Assembly (NCBI RefSeq): GCF_009176705.1
Contig: NZ_AP021846.1
Span: 2,326,001-2,390,000, forward strand
Source of the DNA: Pseudoalteromonas sp. A25
GTDB lineage: Bacteria > Pseudomonadota > Gammaproteobacteria > Enterobacterales > Alteromonadaceae
Reading direction: 5' to 3'
Length of the DNA stretch: 64,000 bases
Positions within the stretch are counted from its first letter, which is position 1. Every line of letters starts with the position of its first letter. The notes under the pieces were generated by a model that was not told where the DNA came from, did not search any database, and was given only the letters and a program-made list of their open reading frames with translations. This document shows positions 24,391 to 34,525 of the stretch, in pieces. The position numbers and the translations under genes are program-made.

Positions 24391-26286
24391 TTAATTTTTC
24401 ATTAACCTATCTCGTAATCCAGAGCTACGAGATACCGACTTTTGCATTGCATTGAATATAACTTGTTCTTGGGCCACCAGCTCAAAGTGCTTTTTAGCCC
24501 GTGTGATCCCCGTATAAACTAACTGACGATTTATACCAACCGATGCTCTTTGTATCGGCGGTAAGATCATTGCAGTATGCGCAAACTCAGAGCCTTGCGA
24601 CTTGTGGATGGTCATAGCATAAACATTCTCATGACGGGGTAAACGAGCTGGATAAAACGACCTAAAACTGCCTTGTTCGTCAATAAAGGTGGCTTTTAGT
24701 TGTTGCTGCTCGTCAAGTAATAGTATCCCAATATCGCCATTAAACAGTTTTAACTGATAGTCATTTTCTATCACCATGATTGGCTGACCCGCATAATGTC
24801 GGCTGGTGGGAGCAATTAATTGTCGAGCATATAAAACCTGCTCAATACGCTTATTTAATTGCTCTACCCCGTATGGGCCCTCACGCAATGCAGCAAGTAG
24901 TTGGTACTGTGAAAATGCATAATGAATTTCTTGCGCGTCGCGACCCTCGTGCATCAATTCTAGATAGTTACTGTAATTGTCAGCCGCACGCTCTATCAAA
25001 GCGAGGTATTGCTCATTATTCAACCCAAGTACAGTGATGTCTTGATATCCTTTTTGCAATGTTTGACTAAGCAACGGCCTATCATTGTTGTTCACAGCTA
25101 AGGCGAGCTGTCCAATACCGCTGTTGCTATTAAAACGATGGCTTTTTTGCAAAAACGCAACACTGTCAGACAAGGCAAACTCGCTTTGCTTTTCATTAAG
25201 TACTGGCTTTTTGTCAAAACATAGCTTGTTTAATTTATCACATAGTTTCTGGCTATAATTAGGCTGTGTATTGAGTGTTAACTCTTGGCATAAATCACTC
25301 ATAACACTGCCGGTATCAACAGAAGCCAACTGGTCTTTATCTCCCAATAAAATTAACCTTGCGTGCGCAGGTAATGCTTGCACAAGTTTAGCTAGGAGCG
25401 AGAGATCGACCATAGAAGCTTCGTCGATAATTAACAAATCAAGATGTAACGGATTAAATTGGTTGTGACGATACTGATTGCTTTGTGGGATCACACCGAG
25501 TAACCGATGAATTGTTTGTGCATGATCAACAATTAAATCACTCAGTGCAGCGTCTAATCCTAACTTGGCTTTAGCGCCCAAAATTGATTCACTTAACCTT
25601 GCCGCAGCTTTACCTGTTGGTGCCACCAGCTTTACAGTCAGCGGCGCTTCAAAATACAAAGATTGTAAAATAGCTAATAGCTTAGTTACGGTGGTGGTTT
25701 TACCCGTACCCGGTCCGCCAGTTATCACGCAAAAGCCAGTGCTGGCGGCCATGGCACATGCCACCTTTTGCCAGTCTATATGATCAGCTTGCGTGTCAGG
25801 AAAGTAGTTTTCTAGCAATTGGATAAGCTTGTTTTCATCTAGCTTTAAAGGCTGTTGTTGCATTTGTAGAAAACGCTCAGCTAACAAGGCTTCGTAACTG
25901 GCTAAGCGGGATAAATACAACTTATCGGCAAACAGTACCAATGGTTTGCCATCACCCACTGCTGGGTGTTGCAATAACTGCTGCCATATTGTGCCAGCAT
26001 TGTGAGGCTGCCAAGGTGCTAAAGGGCCTTCCAACTCATGCATAGCCAATGAGAAAGGATCAGCCCAGTTAATTTCCTCGTAAGATAGGCAGCTATGCTG
26101 TTGCTGTTCAGCACGAAGCAATAGCAATATCAAATATAAGCAGTCATCTACCCTCTGCTGATTCAATAATTTGGCTAACGCAAGATCAGCATGGCGAATG
26201 CGCGTGTGCGACAACAATGAGCCAATATAGTCATCGTGATCAAATACAGCCTCTTGGATATCGGCAAATAAATCTAACTGGCTCAT
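24391..26286 (-). CDS. recD: Exodeoxyribonuclease V alpha subunit RecD
   Basis: A 631-residue SF1B 5'-3' helicase, the fast motor of RecBCD, which processes double-strand DNA ends. Walker A 'GGPGTGKTTTVTKL' is at about residue 190 and 'LLIIDEASMVDLSLL' (motif II) at about 285. 'YAMTIHKSQGSEF' (about 555) and 'VYTGITRAKKHFEL' (about 600) are motifs V and VI. The N-terminal ~150 residues match the RecB-contacting domain. Length is near E. coli RecD (608). Its start overlaps the recB stop by 4 bp, and it is last in the recC-recB-recD operon. Confidence 0.95.
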   Translation of the reverse strand: MSQLDLFADIQEAVFDHDDYIGSLLSHTRIRHADLALAKLLNQQRVDDCLYLILLLLRAEQQQHSCLSYEEINWADPFSLAMHELEGPLAPWQPHNAGTIWQQLLQHPAVGDGKPLVLFADKLYLSRLASYEALLAERFLQMQQQPLKLDENKLIQLLENYFPDTQADHIDWQKVACAMAASTGFCVITGGPGTGKTTTVTKLLAILQSLYFEAPLTVKLVAPTGKAAARLSESILGAKAKLGLDAALSDLIVDHAQTIHRLLGVIPQSNQYRHNQFNPLHLDLLIIDEASMVDLSLLAKLVQALPAHARLILLGDKDQLASVDTGSVMSDLCQELTLNTQPNYSQKLCDKLNKLCFDKKPVLNEKQSEFALSDSVAFLQKSHRFNSNSGIGQLALAVNNNDRPLLSQTLQKGYQDITVLGLNNEQYLALIERAADNYSNYLELMHEGRDAQEIHYAFSQYQLLAALREGPYGVEQLNKRIEQVLYARQLIAPTSRHYAGQPIMVIENDYQLKLFNGDIGILLLDEQQQLKATFIDEQGSFRSFYPARLPRHENVYAMTIHKSQGSEFAHTAMILPPIQRASVGINRQLVYTGITRAKKHFELVAQEQVIFNAMQKSVSRSSGLRDRLMKN

Positions 26287-29200
26287 AGCAAACTACCTTG
26301 GCTAAACAGTGCATCTAACTTTAGCAATTGTTCTGTACTTAACTGATTAAAAAACACCCCTGCTTCATCAGGCAGTGCTCTTAAAAACAAGTAATAAACG
26401 CCCCCTAAATGGGTCTCTGGTTGGTAATCTTTGACACGCTGTATCAGCAAGCGATGTAATGCGACCGAGTAAATCATGTATTGCAGATGATACTGATGAG
26501 CATCCATCGCGAGCTTTAAATTATCAGCTTGGTAATCATCTGGGTTATCGCCAAGATAATTAGACTTATAATCCAAAATGTAATACTTACCTTGGTAAAC
26601 AAAGATCAGATCGATAAAGCCTTTTAATAGTCCTTTTACACTGTCAAAACTTAGTTGGCTATGCTGACCGGTGATATCACTCACCAAACGATTCAACTGT
26701 GTGGCATTGAGCGGCTCTAAAGGAAGGTAAAACTCCATTTCTACCAAACAGTCTTGCGGTGCTAGCTTAGCAAGTTGCAAGCCGATTTCGGTATTGAGTT
26801 GGCATTGCAAACAACCTTTTATCCAGTCGTATACTGGCATTTGCCATTGCTCGTCAATATGATACTTGCTCAAGCTTTTTTCTATCGCTTCACTTAACGG
26901 TAATTGCTCATTGCTTGCAGGTAAATCAGGCGATGTAAAATCAATAAGCTCAAATATCTCATGTAAGCAGCTTCCCGGCTTTGCGCCTTTTGGAAAGGTA
27001 TATGAGTCCTGCGATATATTTGCTAAATGAACCCCCTGATCTGGTAAATCTAACTGATGATTTTCATCCAGCGCACCAAGCGGCCTATCATCAACATGGC
27101 TTTGATAACTTAATTGGCTAAAGCTAGTAGCGCGCCAGTTACGTTCAATCTGTGCGGTCACTGGCTTAACGGATAGAGACTGAGGTTGTGTTAGAGGTGC
27201 AGCAACTTGAGCCGCAGCTTGCACGTCATCTGATAACCAGTTTAGCTTAATATCCCGATGTCCCGCGCAAAATGACTCTAACGCTTCGTGCCACAAAGCT
27301 TGCGTTGCAAAGCTCTGAGCGCCAAACAGTGCATAACCTATGGCAGTTTGCGTTATACCAGGCTTTTTGCTGCGCCCTGCCGCCACGTTAAACAGCCCCA
27401 CATCACAAAAATGGATAGCTCTTGTAAGCGCAACGTATAACAACCGTATATCTTCAGCTAAACGCTCTTGCTCAGCGAGTGCCTGCTCATCTTTATCGGC
27501 ATCTAGTGCGTAGACTAATTGCCCATCTCGATGGAAAAGTACGTCACTGGCCTCGCGGTAACTACTCACAAATGGCAGATAAACGATGGGGTACTCCAAA
27601 CCTTTAGATGCGTGCATAGTGACTATCTTCACTAAATCCGCATCGCTTTCTAGTCGAACCTGCGCACTATCTTGTGATGCTTGTTGAGTTTGTGTTGCTA
27701 ACCAGCGTAGCACTCGTAACGTGCCATCAAGCTCTATTTGCTTTTGTTGTAAAAGCTCAGCCAAATGTCGATAATCGGTCAGCCATCGCTCAACATTATA
27801 GCCCTGAGCTTGCCAAAGCGCTTGCAGCTTGTTTTGCACAAGTAACTGCTCAAGCATGGCCATAGCGCCTTGTTTGTACCACAGCTTTTGCAATGCACTA
27901 AATTGGTCAAGATAACTTTGCCATTGCTGCTCATTAGTACGAAGTTGAAAAACTTGCTGATAGTCCAGCGCAAATAAGGGGCTTACTAATATACCTCGCA
28001 GTGCAGCCTCATCGTACTTACCGTGCAATACTTCTAAGAAGCTCAGTATTGCAAGGCTAATTGGCTGACTGAAAATACTATCTCGCGCCAAGTAAACACT
28101 GGGTATGGCTAAGCTAGACAACGCCGACTTGATGATGCTCGCCTCACCTCTATCTCGCACCAATACACAAATATCACCCGCTTGCACGGCATTTTTTCCT
28201 ATCAATGCCTTGCCTTCTTGCGCTTCAATCAGTAGCTGGGCAATTTTATTTGCATAATGTTTTGCCAGTACTGGCTGTGCTTTAGACTTGCTGGTTATTG
28301 GCGCATCATCTTTGTAAACACTAAATTGTAAAGCCGCATTACCCAAAAGGTTTGATGAAAAGCGGCTATCCTCTGATTTGCCATGAGCCGTTACAGAAAT
28401 AAATGGAATGGCTTTGTTGAAAATAAAACTATGCTCATGGTTAGAAAATATCGCATTGACCGCCGCAACCACCCCTGTGGCAGAGCGATAGTTGGTTGCT
28501 AAGGTATATTGATTACACTCTTCAACTTGCTTTTTTGCATAGATATAAGTAAATATATCTGCTCCCCGAAAGCCATAAATGGCTTGCTTAGGGTCACCTA
28601 TCATGGTTAATGCACTCGCGCCGTCACGGCCATAAACTGTATCAAATATGCCATACTGGATTGGATCGGTATCTTGAAACTCATCGATCATCGCTACGGG
28701 AAAAAGCTGGGCAATTTTAGCAACTAAGACATCGCCTTGCTCAGACTTTAACGCCTCATAAAGCTGACGCAATAAATCATCGGGGCTGATTAAGCCATGC
28801 TGCTGCTTATGAGCACGCAACAACCGACGTACCTCAACCACACTGTGCTGCAATATCGCAATTTTTAGCCCTGTGCTTACTTGTTCATGCAACTGGGCCA
28901 TCTTATCAAACTCACTAAGCATGGGGTGTTCAATCAGTTTTGCGCCCTTTTTATAGTTAGCTGGGTTGGATAAGGCCGCCTCGCCCCAGATTGAAAACGA
29001 ATGTTTAGCACTACCAAATTCAAAATACCAATCGTCGTTTTGGCAATAGGCAATCAAAGCGTCGATATTTGCCACTCTGCCCGGGGTTTTATTTTTCGCT
29101 AAGCCAGAACTGGCAAGCACGCTAAAAAAGTCACTACGCAGCAATGACTGCTTAAACTTTTGAGCCTGTTGCTGATATTGTGTTCTCGCTGCGAGCACCG

Positions 29201-29834
29201 TTTGCAAATCTAACTGGGGAGTAATAGTCGCCTGTTCTTTATTTAGAGCACTGATAACGTCTTTTGCCAGTGATTGAGGGCTCTTATAATGCTCAATAAT
29301 GGCTTGCGTGGTATCTCTGTCTAATGGATAAACAAAGCTGCGCCAATGATCTTTAATTGCCTCTAAGACAAGCTCAGACTCATCTAAAACAAACTCCAAA
29401 TTAAATGCCACATTAGACTCAAATGCGTGCTGTTTTAACATTCTTTGACAAAAACCGTGGATGGTAAAAATTGCCGCCTCATCGATTGATTTCGCCGCAG
29501 CGTCTAACAGTACAAAAGCGTAGTGAGGATCATCTACCTGACTAAGCACACTATTTACTAACTCATCTTTGCAAGGCTGCCCAAGTAAGGTATCGCGTGC
29601 GAGCAAAATACGCGCCCTCACCCGTTCTTTAATCTCTTGCGTTGCCGCTTCGGTAAAGGTAACCACTAAAATCTGCTCAACACTTAATGGCGCGCTTGGT
29701 TGTTCAGAGACCTGTAGACCAAGTAAGCAACGTAAGTACAAACCGGTAATGGTATAAGTTTTACCCGTACCTGCACTGGCCTCAATTAAACTACTACCGG
29801 CTATGGGCATCAATTGTGGATTAAGCATCTGCAT
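26283..29834 (-). CDS. recB: Exodeoxyribonuclease V beta subunit RecB
   Basis: A 1183-residue helicase-nuclease. Walker A 'IEASAGTGKTYTI' is at about residue 18-30, 'AMIDEFQDTDPIQY' (motif II) at about 380, 'GDPKQAIYGFRGAD' (motif III) at about 412, and 'VTMHASKGLEYPIVYLP' (motif V) at about 735. The C-terminal nuclease domain shows 'FIDLIFVYQGKYYILDYKSN' around residue 1090, with the catalytic Asp and Lys. It is the 3'-5' motor, the nuclease, and the loader of RecA. It overlaps recC by 14 bp and recD by 4 bp. Confidence 0.96.
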   Translation of the reverse strand: MQMLNPQLMPIAGSSLIEASAGTGKTYTITGLYLRCLLGLQVSEQPSAPLSVEQILVVTFTEAATQEIKERVRARILLARDTLLGQPCKDELVNSVLSQVDDPHYAFVLLDAAAKSIDEAAIFTIHGFCQRMLKQHAFESNVAFNLEFVLDESELVLEAIKDHWRSFVYPLDRDTTQAIIEHYKSPQSLAKDVISALNKEQATITPQLDLQTVLAARTQYQQQAQKFKQSLLRSDFFSVLASSGLAKNKTPGRVANIDALIAYCQNDDWYFEFGSAKHSFSIWGEAALSNPANYKKGAKLIEHPMLSEFDKMAQLHEQVSTGLKIAILQHSVVEVRRLLRAHKQQHGLISPDDLLRQLYEALKSEQGDVLVAKIAQLFPVAMIDEFQDTDPIQYGIFDTVYGRDGASALTMIGDPKQAIYGFRGADIFTYIYAKKQVEECNQYTLATNYRSATGVVAAVNAIFSNHEHSFIFNKAIPFISVTAHGKSEDSRFSSNLLGNAALQFSVYKDDAPITSKSKAQPVLAKHYANKIAQLLIEAQEGKALIGKNAVQAGDICVLVRDRGEASIIKSALSSLAIPSVYLARDSIFSQPISLAILSFLEVLHGKYDEAALRGILVSPLFALDYQQVFQLRTNEQQWQSYLDQFSALQKLWYKQGAMAMLEQLLVQNKLQALWQAQGYNVERWLTDYRHLAELLQQKQIELDGTLRVLRWLATQTQQASQDSAQVRLESDADLVKIVTMHASKGLEYPIVYLPFVSSYREASDVLFHRDGQLVYALDADKDEQALAEQERLAEDIRLLYVALTRAIHFCDVGLFNVAAGRSKKPGITQTAIGYALFGAQSFATQALWHEALESFCAGHRDIKLNWLSDDVQAAAQVAAPLTQPQSLSVKPVTAQIERNWRATSFSQLSYQSHVDDRPLGALDENHQLDLPDQGVHLANISQDSYTFPKGAKPGSCLHEIFELIDFTSPDLPASNEQLPLSEAIEKSLSKYHIDEQWQMPVYDWIKGCLQCQLNTEIGLQLAKLAPQDCLVEMEFYLPLEPLNATQLNRLVSDITGQHSQLSFDSVKGLLKGFIDLIFVYQGKYYILDYKSNYLGDNPDDYQADNLKLAMDAHQYHLQYMIYSVALHRLLIQRVKDYQPETHLGGVYYLFLRALPDEAGVFFNQLSTEQLLKLDALFSQGSLL

Positions 29835-32800
29835 ATCGCTGCTCCTGAGCTAATGTTACAATATCAGTCAGTAAGTCGTGGCTGATAGCTTGCAGCGGCT
29901 CAAGCACCTCTTCAAGTGTTGTAAAGTTTAAAGCAACGTACGCATCCTCACTTTCACCATAACCAATATATTGTCCGCCGTTAAACTTAGCTGCCGCCTT
30001 ATTCACATCGCCCGTTGAAGCTAATTCATACCCTGTACTGACAAAAAAAGGCATCGGTTCAGCCAAACATGCTTGATAAAATCGCAACCACTTCTCTAAG
30101 TGGCTTTGCGCTTTGGGCTTATCGATGGGAGCAAAAATCACCTGCTCATCGAGCCCGTAAATATAAGTGTGCACAGGTTCGTCCATGCACTGTGCAATAC
30201 AATGCATTAAAAAGCCTTTTACTCTATCTTTTGCTTTTATACTGGCGCTGCGATAAAAGATTTGCTTGTCATCATAGAGCTTATCTAGCCAACCCAACAA
30301 GGTATGCTGTGCGATATCTAACCTTACCTCTAGCGGCACTCTGCGTTGGCAAACTTGCGGCTTTAAGCGCTCTGCCATAGGTTGCACACGCTGTTGTAAA
30401 CGCGCCAACTGTAGTTCACCCACCGTGGCTTGCGGCAAATTACCTCGTTGGATAATTTGTTCTAAGTTTATCGGCTCACCCCTAAGTTCATGTTCCAACA
30501 ATTCATCAAGGTAAAAATAGCGCTCAAGCGTATCAAGAATGAAAGGTTCTTCATCTTTATTAAACTCGGTTAACTCGTGTAACCTCAAGCCCAATGTTTG
30601 TGTGTAAAACGCCTTTTGAGGGGCAAGCACAGTAAATAAAAACTGGGCGATATCAATATTTTTCTCATACTCTACGTTAAGGGGCTCTGGCGTTTGACGC
30701 TTAAGCGTTGTGTTTTCAACCAACCACACAGGGTTAAAACTTTGCAACTTATTACCGGAGCAATAGTTTTCTGGATTAAACGGTTGTAGTGTTGCCTTTT
30801 CAAGCAAATTATCTGACGGTTTTAGCGGGTTATCTGCGTATTTAAAGCTGCGGTCAACATACTCTAATAATTCACTGACCAATACAGATGGCATTTGTGG
30901 CTCATTGTTATAACAGGAGCGACCGATATAGCTGATGTAAAAGTGCTCACGTGCACTGAGTAGTGCCTCTAGAAATAAATAACGGTCATCAAATTTTCGT
31001 GACCGGTCACCTTTTTGCCTTTTAGAGTGTGGCACTAAATCAAAACCAATTGGTTGAACGGTGCGCGGATAGTCAGCATCATTCAAGCCCAGCAAGCACA
31101 CCACTTTAAAAGGCACTGCACGCATCGGCATCAATGTACAAAAGTTAACAGGTCCAACTAAGAAACGTTGACCAACACCCTTTTCTTGCACCCCTTGTTT
31201 TACCAGATAGCTTAATACTCTGGCCGATACTGGCGCTTGCATATCCAAATTGTCATCATGTTTTTGTAAATCATCAATGACTCTTTCTAATGTGAGCAAA
31301 TCCCAACTTTGCTCGCTCTGCTCATCATAAAACTGCGCAACCATTTCTCGTAGCAGCTGCGCTTTATCACACAGCCGCTCACTTTTGTTCAGTCTTTGCT
31401 TATAGCCTGTTAGTGCATTAACAAAGTGCAGCAACTTACTCAAACTATTCACCGCCATGCCTTCAACAAGATCGGCAGGATAAATATCATCAAATGCAAC
31501 ATGCTCATCACTCGATGCTATACCGAGCAGCAATCGGTTTAGGCCATGTTGCCAAGTGTTGAGCGATAACGCAGGCAGTTCATGCTCTGTTTTATGGTTC
31601 GCATCTAGCCCCCATTTCACGCCAACTTGTTCAAGCCAATACTTCAGTTGTGAAAACTCATGTTCTTCAACATTAAACTGGCTAGCTATTGGTGCCACAG
31701 CTAGTAAGTCCAATATGTCCGATACGCCAAAGCGACTAAATGGCAGATTAACCAAACTCACAAATGAGCTTAAAATTGGTTTTTCTTGCTCAATCGATAA
31801 ATCGGCCAATGCATAGGGAATAAATCGCTCGCCTGTTGCCGCGCCAAACACCGCCTCGATATAAGGGCTATAAGTGCCAACATCTGGCATCATCACAATA
31901 ATGTCTTTGGGCGTTAAGGTTGGGTTGTCATGAAACAATCTCAGTAAATGGTCGTGCAAACATTCGACTTCTCGCAGTGGCGTGTGACAATCAACGAGCT
32001 GAATGGATTTATCTTCGGGGTCAACTTCCAACTTACCCTGTTCACTAATAAACCAGCTTTTATCCGGTGTTAGTGACTTCCCCTTAAACGCTAGTTGGTA
32101 TATTTCACTTTGGACTTTAGCCAATAAACTATCATCAAAGTCATCGATAAACCCGTCGATCCATTGGGCATCTAATTGCACTAACTGCTCAAAATAATCT
32201 CGTCCAAGCTTGCCCCACGAAGATAACAGCGGGTTGCCAATAAAGTAATAATCTTCTTGGTTTTGTTTGGCTTCTAGCTCAGGCATTTTCAGATATTTTG
32301 CGGCAATCTTAGCCTGCGTTTTTTCATCAACCAAGTCCCCCCAATAATGCTCACTTGGGTTACAAAAGAACAACAGCACGTCAACTTTTTTGGCCAAGAC
32401 TTCAAAGATCTCTAACTGACTCGATGCCATTGCAGATAAACCAAATATGGTGATCCGCTCCGGTAGGAGCCGCTCTGCCAAGAGCCTTTTAGCATCAAAA
32501 CTATCAAGCGCCGCAATTAGTTGCTGATGCATATTTGCCCTGTGATAATCGCTTTGCCCTAAAGATTGCGTATGCTTAACCAAACGCCTCCACAAGTCGG
32601 GCTGCCAAGCTGCAATAGAAATATCCACATCATCGAGCTCATCCTCTCCTGCATCCCATTGGCTTATCCAATGCGGCCGATACATAAGGTATTGGTCATA
32701 TACGTCGGCTATTTTTTCACACAAAGCAAACAGCTTTAAGCCATCATTATCTTCATTTAAATATTGCTCAAGTTGAGCATATTTATCATCGCCCAAACAC

Positions 32801-33102
32801 TGGGGCAATATTGCTACCAACTTCCAAGTCATATTTTGTTTATTATATGGCGACTCACTAGGCACATTAGGTAAAAACTGTTGATATAGTTGCCAAATAA
32901 AACTCGACGGAAGCGGAAAATCAACTTGGGCAGCAACACCTAGCGCCTCACTTAAGCCTATTTTTAACCATTGTGACATACCAGGAGATTGCACCAAGAC
33001 AATTTCTTTACAGAATGGGGAGCTTAATGGTGCGGATTTTAGCAAGGTGTGAAACTGCGCCTGCAAGACTTCCATTCGATTAGACTGAATAATGTGCAAC
33101 AT
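29821..33102 (-). CDS. recC: Exodeoxyribonuclease V gamma subunit RecC
   Basis: A 1093-residue subunit that recognises Chi and splits the DNA strands for RecB and RecD. The N-terminus 'LHIIQSNRMEVL' and the following 'SPGMSQWLKIGLSEALGVAA' are typical RecC. 'GLSAMASSQLEIFEVLA', 'PDVGTYSPYIEAVFG' and 'CLLGLNDADYPR' are conserved blocks of its inactive helicase fold, and Walker motifs are degenerate as expected. Length fits E. coli RecC (1122). It is the first gene of the operon; no recA or ptrA homologue is adjacent, unlike the E. coli arrangement. Confidence 0.95.
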   Translation of the reverse strand: MLHIIQSNRMEVLQAQFHTLLKSAPLSSPFCKEIVLVQSPGMSQWLKIGLSEALGVAAQVDFPLPSSFIWQLYQQFLPNVPSESPYNKQNMTWKLVAILPQCLGDDKYAQLEQYLNEDNDGLKLFALCEKIADVYDQYLMYRPHWISQWDAGEDELDDVDISIAAWQPDLWRRLVKHTQSLGQSDYHRANMHQQLIAALDSFDAKRLLAERLLPERITIFGLSAMASSQLEIFEVLAKKVDVLLFFCNPSEHYWGDLVDEKTQAKIAAKYLKMPELEAKQNQEDYYFIGNPLLSSWGKLGRDYFEQLVQLDAQWIDGFIDDFDDSLLAKVQSEIYQLAFKGKSLTPDKSWFISEQGKLEVDPEDKSIQLVDCHTPLREVECLHDHLLRLFHDNPTLTPKDIIVMMPDVGTYSPYIEAVFGAATGERFIPYALADLSIEQEKPILSSFVSLVNLPFSRFGVSDILDLLAVAPIASQFNVEEHEFSQLKYWLEQVGVKWGLDANHKTEHELPALSLNTWQHGLNRLLLGIASSDEHVAFDDIYPADLVEGMAVNSLSKLLHFVNALTGYKQRLNKSERLCDKAQLLREMVAQFYDEQSEQSWDLLTLERVIDDLQKHDDNLDMQAPVSARVLSYLVKQGVQEKGVGQRFLVGPVNFCTLMPMRAVPFKVVCLLGLNDADYPRTVQPIGFDLVPHSKRQKGDRSRKFDDRYLFLEALLSAREHFYISYIGRSCYNNEPQMPSVLVSELLEYVDRSFKYADNPLKPSDNLLEKATLQPFNPENYCSGNKLQSFNPVWLVENTTLKRQTPEPLNVEYEKNIDIAQFLFTVLAPQKAFYTQTLGLRLHELTEFNKDEEPFILDTLERYFYLDELLEHELRGEPINLEQIIQRGNLPQATVGELQLARLQQRVQPMAERLKPQVCQRRVPLEVRLDIAQHTLLGWLDKLYDDKQIFYRSASIKAKDRVKGFLMHCIAQCMDEPVHTYIYGLDEQVIFAPIDKPKAQSHLEKWLRFYQACLAEPMPFFVSTGYELASTGDVNKAAAKFNGGQYIGYGESEDAYVALNFTTLEEVLEPLQAISHDLLTDIVTLAQEQRYADA

Positions 33103-33209
33103 GATGGTTTCCCGCGCTATTTACAACCACAATAACCTGAGGATCTGGCTGATTTATAAGATTTATATGCGTTGGGCAGTGTAAAAGATTTACGTATTAG
33201 AAGATAGAT

Positions 33210-34232
33210 TCAAAATAAATCTATACCCGAATCATCTTCTGTTTGTGGTTTGTCAGCTTTAACCATTTGCTCATAAAAACAAAGCTTATCCCTGCCATTT
33301 TCTTTGGCAAAATATAGTGCTTTATCAGCGTTTTCTAATACATGGATGGGAAAGTCATAGGGGCCGACTTTTGCTACTCCAATGCTAACGGTGAGTTTTT
33401 TGACAAATGGAAACTTCGTATTCCTTACTTGCTCCATAAATTGATTTAATAGCGCCTCGATTTCTTCAACCGTTGCGGGCTCAAACACTAAAACAAACTC
33501 CTCGCCACCAAAACGAAAGAGCAAGTCAGTTGGTCTAAAATAGCTGTGCATCACTTGTGCTAAGATAAGTAAAACCTCATCTCCGCACACATGCCCATAG
33601 TTATCGTTAACCTGTTTAAAATGATCAATGTCTAACATCGCAAGCCACGACACCGTTTCTTTTTGGTTTTGTCTGTCTTTTTTAGACTTCGTGGTTTTAT
33701 GGTGCTTAACAACTTGTTTTTCTATTAACTGTTTTAATTTCTTATCAAATGTCTGTCGATTTAACAGCCCCGTTAGTTTATCTCGCTCGTTCTCATGCAA
33801 AATAGTGAGGTAATTTTCATAAATACAACAAAACGCATTCAACAGCACTTGCTCTGCGCTACCCAACCCTTTACTCACAATTGCAATTGCACCAATGGGC
33901 TTATCTGATAGTGTAATGGGTACCCAGCGTTTCTCAACGCCATCATTGCTTTGAATAGCAATTATGCATGCAGAGTTTAAACAAGATAGTAACTCAGGAC
34001 TGGGGTTATCGAGTTTTTCTGATTGGCTCCACTGAAAACGTTTTCCGTCGATAACTTCTAAACCCAAGCAACATTCAACTTCTAAGACATCATTTGCAGA
34101 CAAAGACTTATAAATAGATACCGCCTGACAGCCAATAAACTCATGTATCGTTGACAACAAACTCGATTCAAGCGAATCAACATCACGCGTTTTTGTAAGT
34201 TTTACAACTGAATGAAGTAGCTCTTCTTGCAT
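33210..34232 (-). CDS. Diguanylate cyclase (GAF-like sensor plus GGDEF)
   Basis: A 340-residue cytoplasmic protein. Residues about 10-150 look like a GAF sensor and about 160-325 are a GGDEF domain with the active-site GGEEF in 'LLFRFGGEEFVLVF'. RPTD five residues before it matches the RxxD inhibitory site, so product inhibition is likely. The 'DIDHFKQVNDNYGH' metal-binding block is intact. It should make cyclic-di-GMP in response to an unknown small ligand or redox signal. No membrane segment. It stands alone between recC and the old yellow enzyme gene. Confidence 0.9.
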   Translation of the reverse strand: MQEELLHSVVKLTKTRDVDSLESSLLSTIHEFIGCQAVSIYKSLSANDVLEVECCLGLEVIDGKRFQWSQSEKLDNPSPELLSCLNSACIIAIQSNDGVEKRWVPITLSDKPIGAIAIVSKGLGSAEQVLLNAFCCIYENYLTILHENERDKLTGLLNRQTFDKKLKQLIEKQVVKHHKTTKSKKDRQNQKETVSWLAMLDIDHFKQVNDNYGHVCGDEVLLILAQVMHSYFRPTDLLFRFGGEEFVLVFEPATVEEIEALLNQFMEQVRNTKFPFVKKLTVSIGVAKVGPYDFPIHVLENADKALYFAKENGRDKLCFYEQMVKADKPQTEDDSGIDLF

Positions 34233-34452
34233 ATTCTACCTTAGAGAAAACTCAAAGCACCAAACTGCCATTTAAATCGGGCACGCTGTAATTAGATATT
34301 GGTGTACATTCAACACACCATACACGCAACAGTAACATTTCACTTACCGAATTTGCGTTATTTTACTTTAGAAACAATGTTATCTAACTAGTATAGACAG
34401 GATTTTTAAGCTTGCAGAAGATTACAACTAGACTTTCGATAGGGTTGTAAAA

Positions 34453-34479
34453 GTAAGCGGAAGGCCTGCTTCCACTTAC
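34453..34479 (-). terminator. Terminator after the old yellow enzyme gene
   Basis: Stem GTAAGTGGAAG/CTTCCGCTTAC on the minus strand with a single mismatch and 5-nt loop, followed by TTTTAC; about 45 bp after the stop. Confidence 0.65.
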
Positions 34480-34525
34480 TCACAATGAATAATATACATT
34501 ATATAGATAGGCGCTTATGCACCAA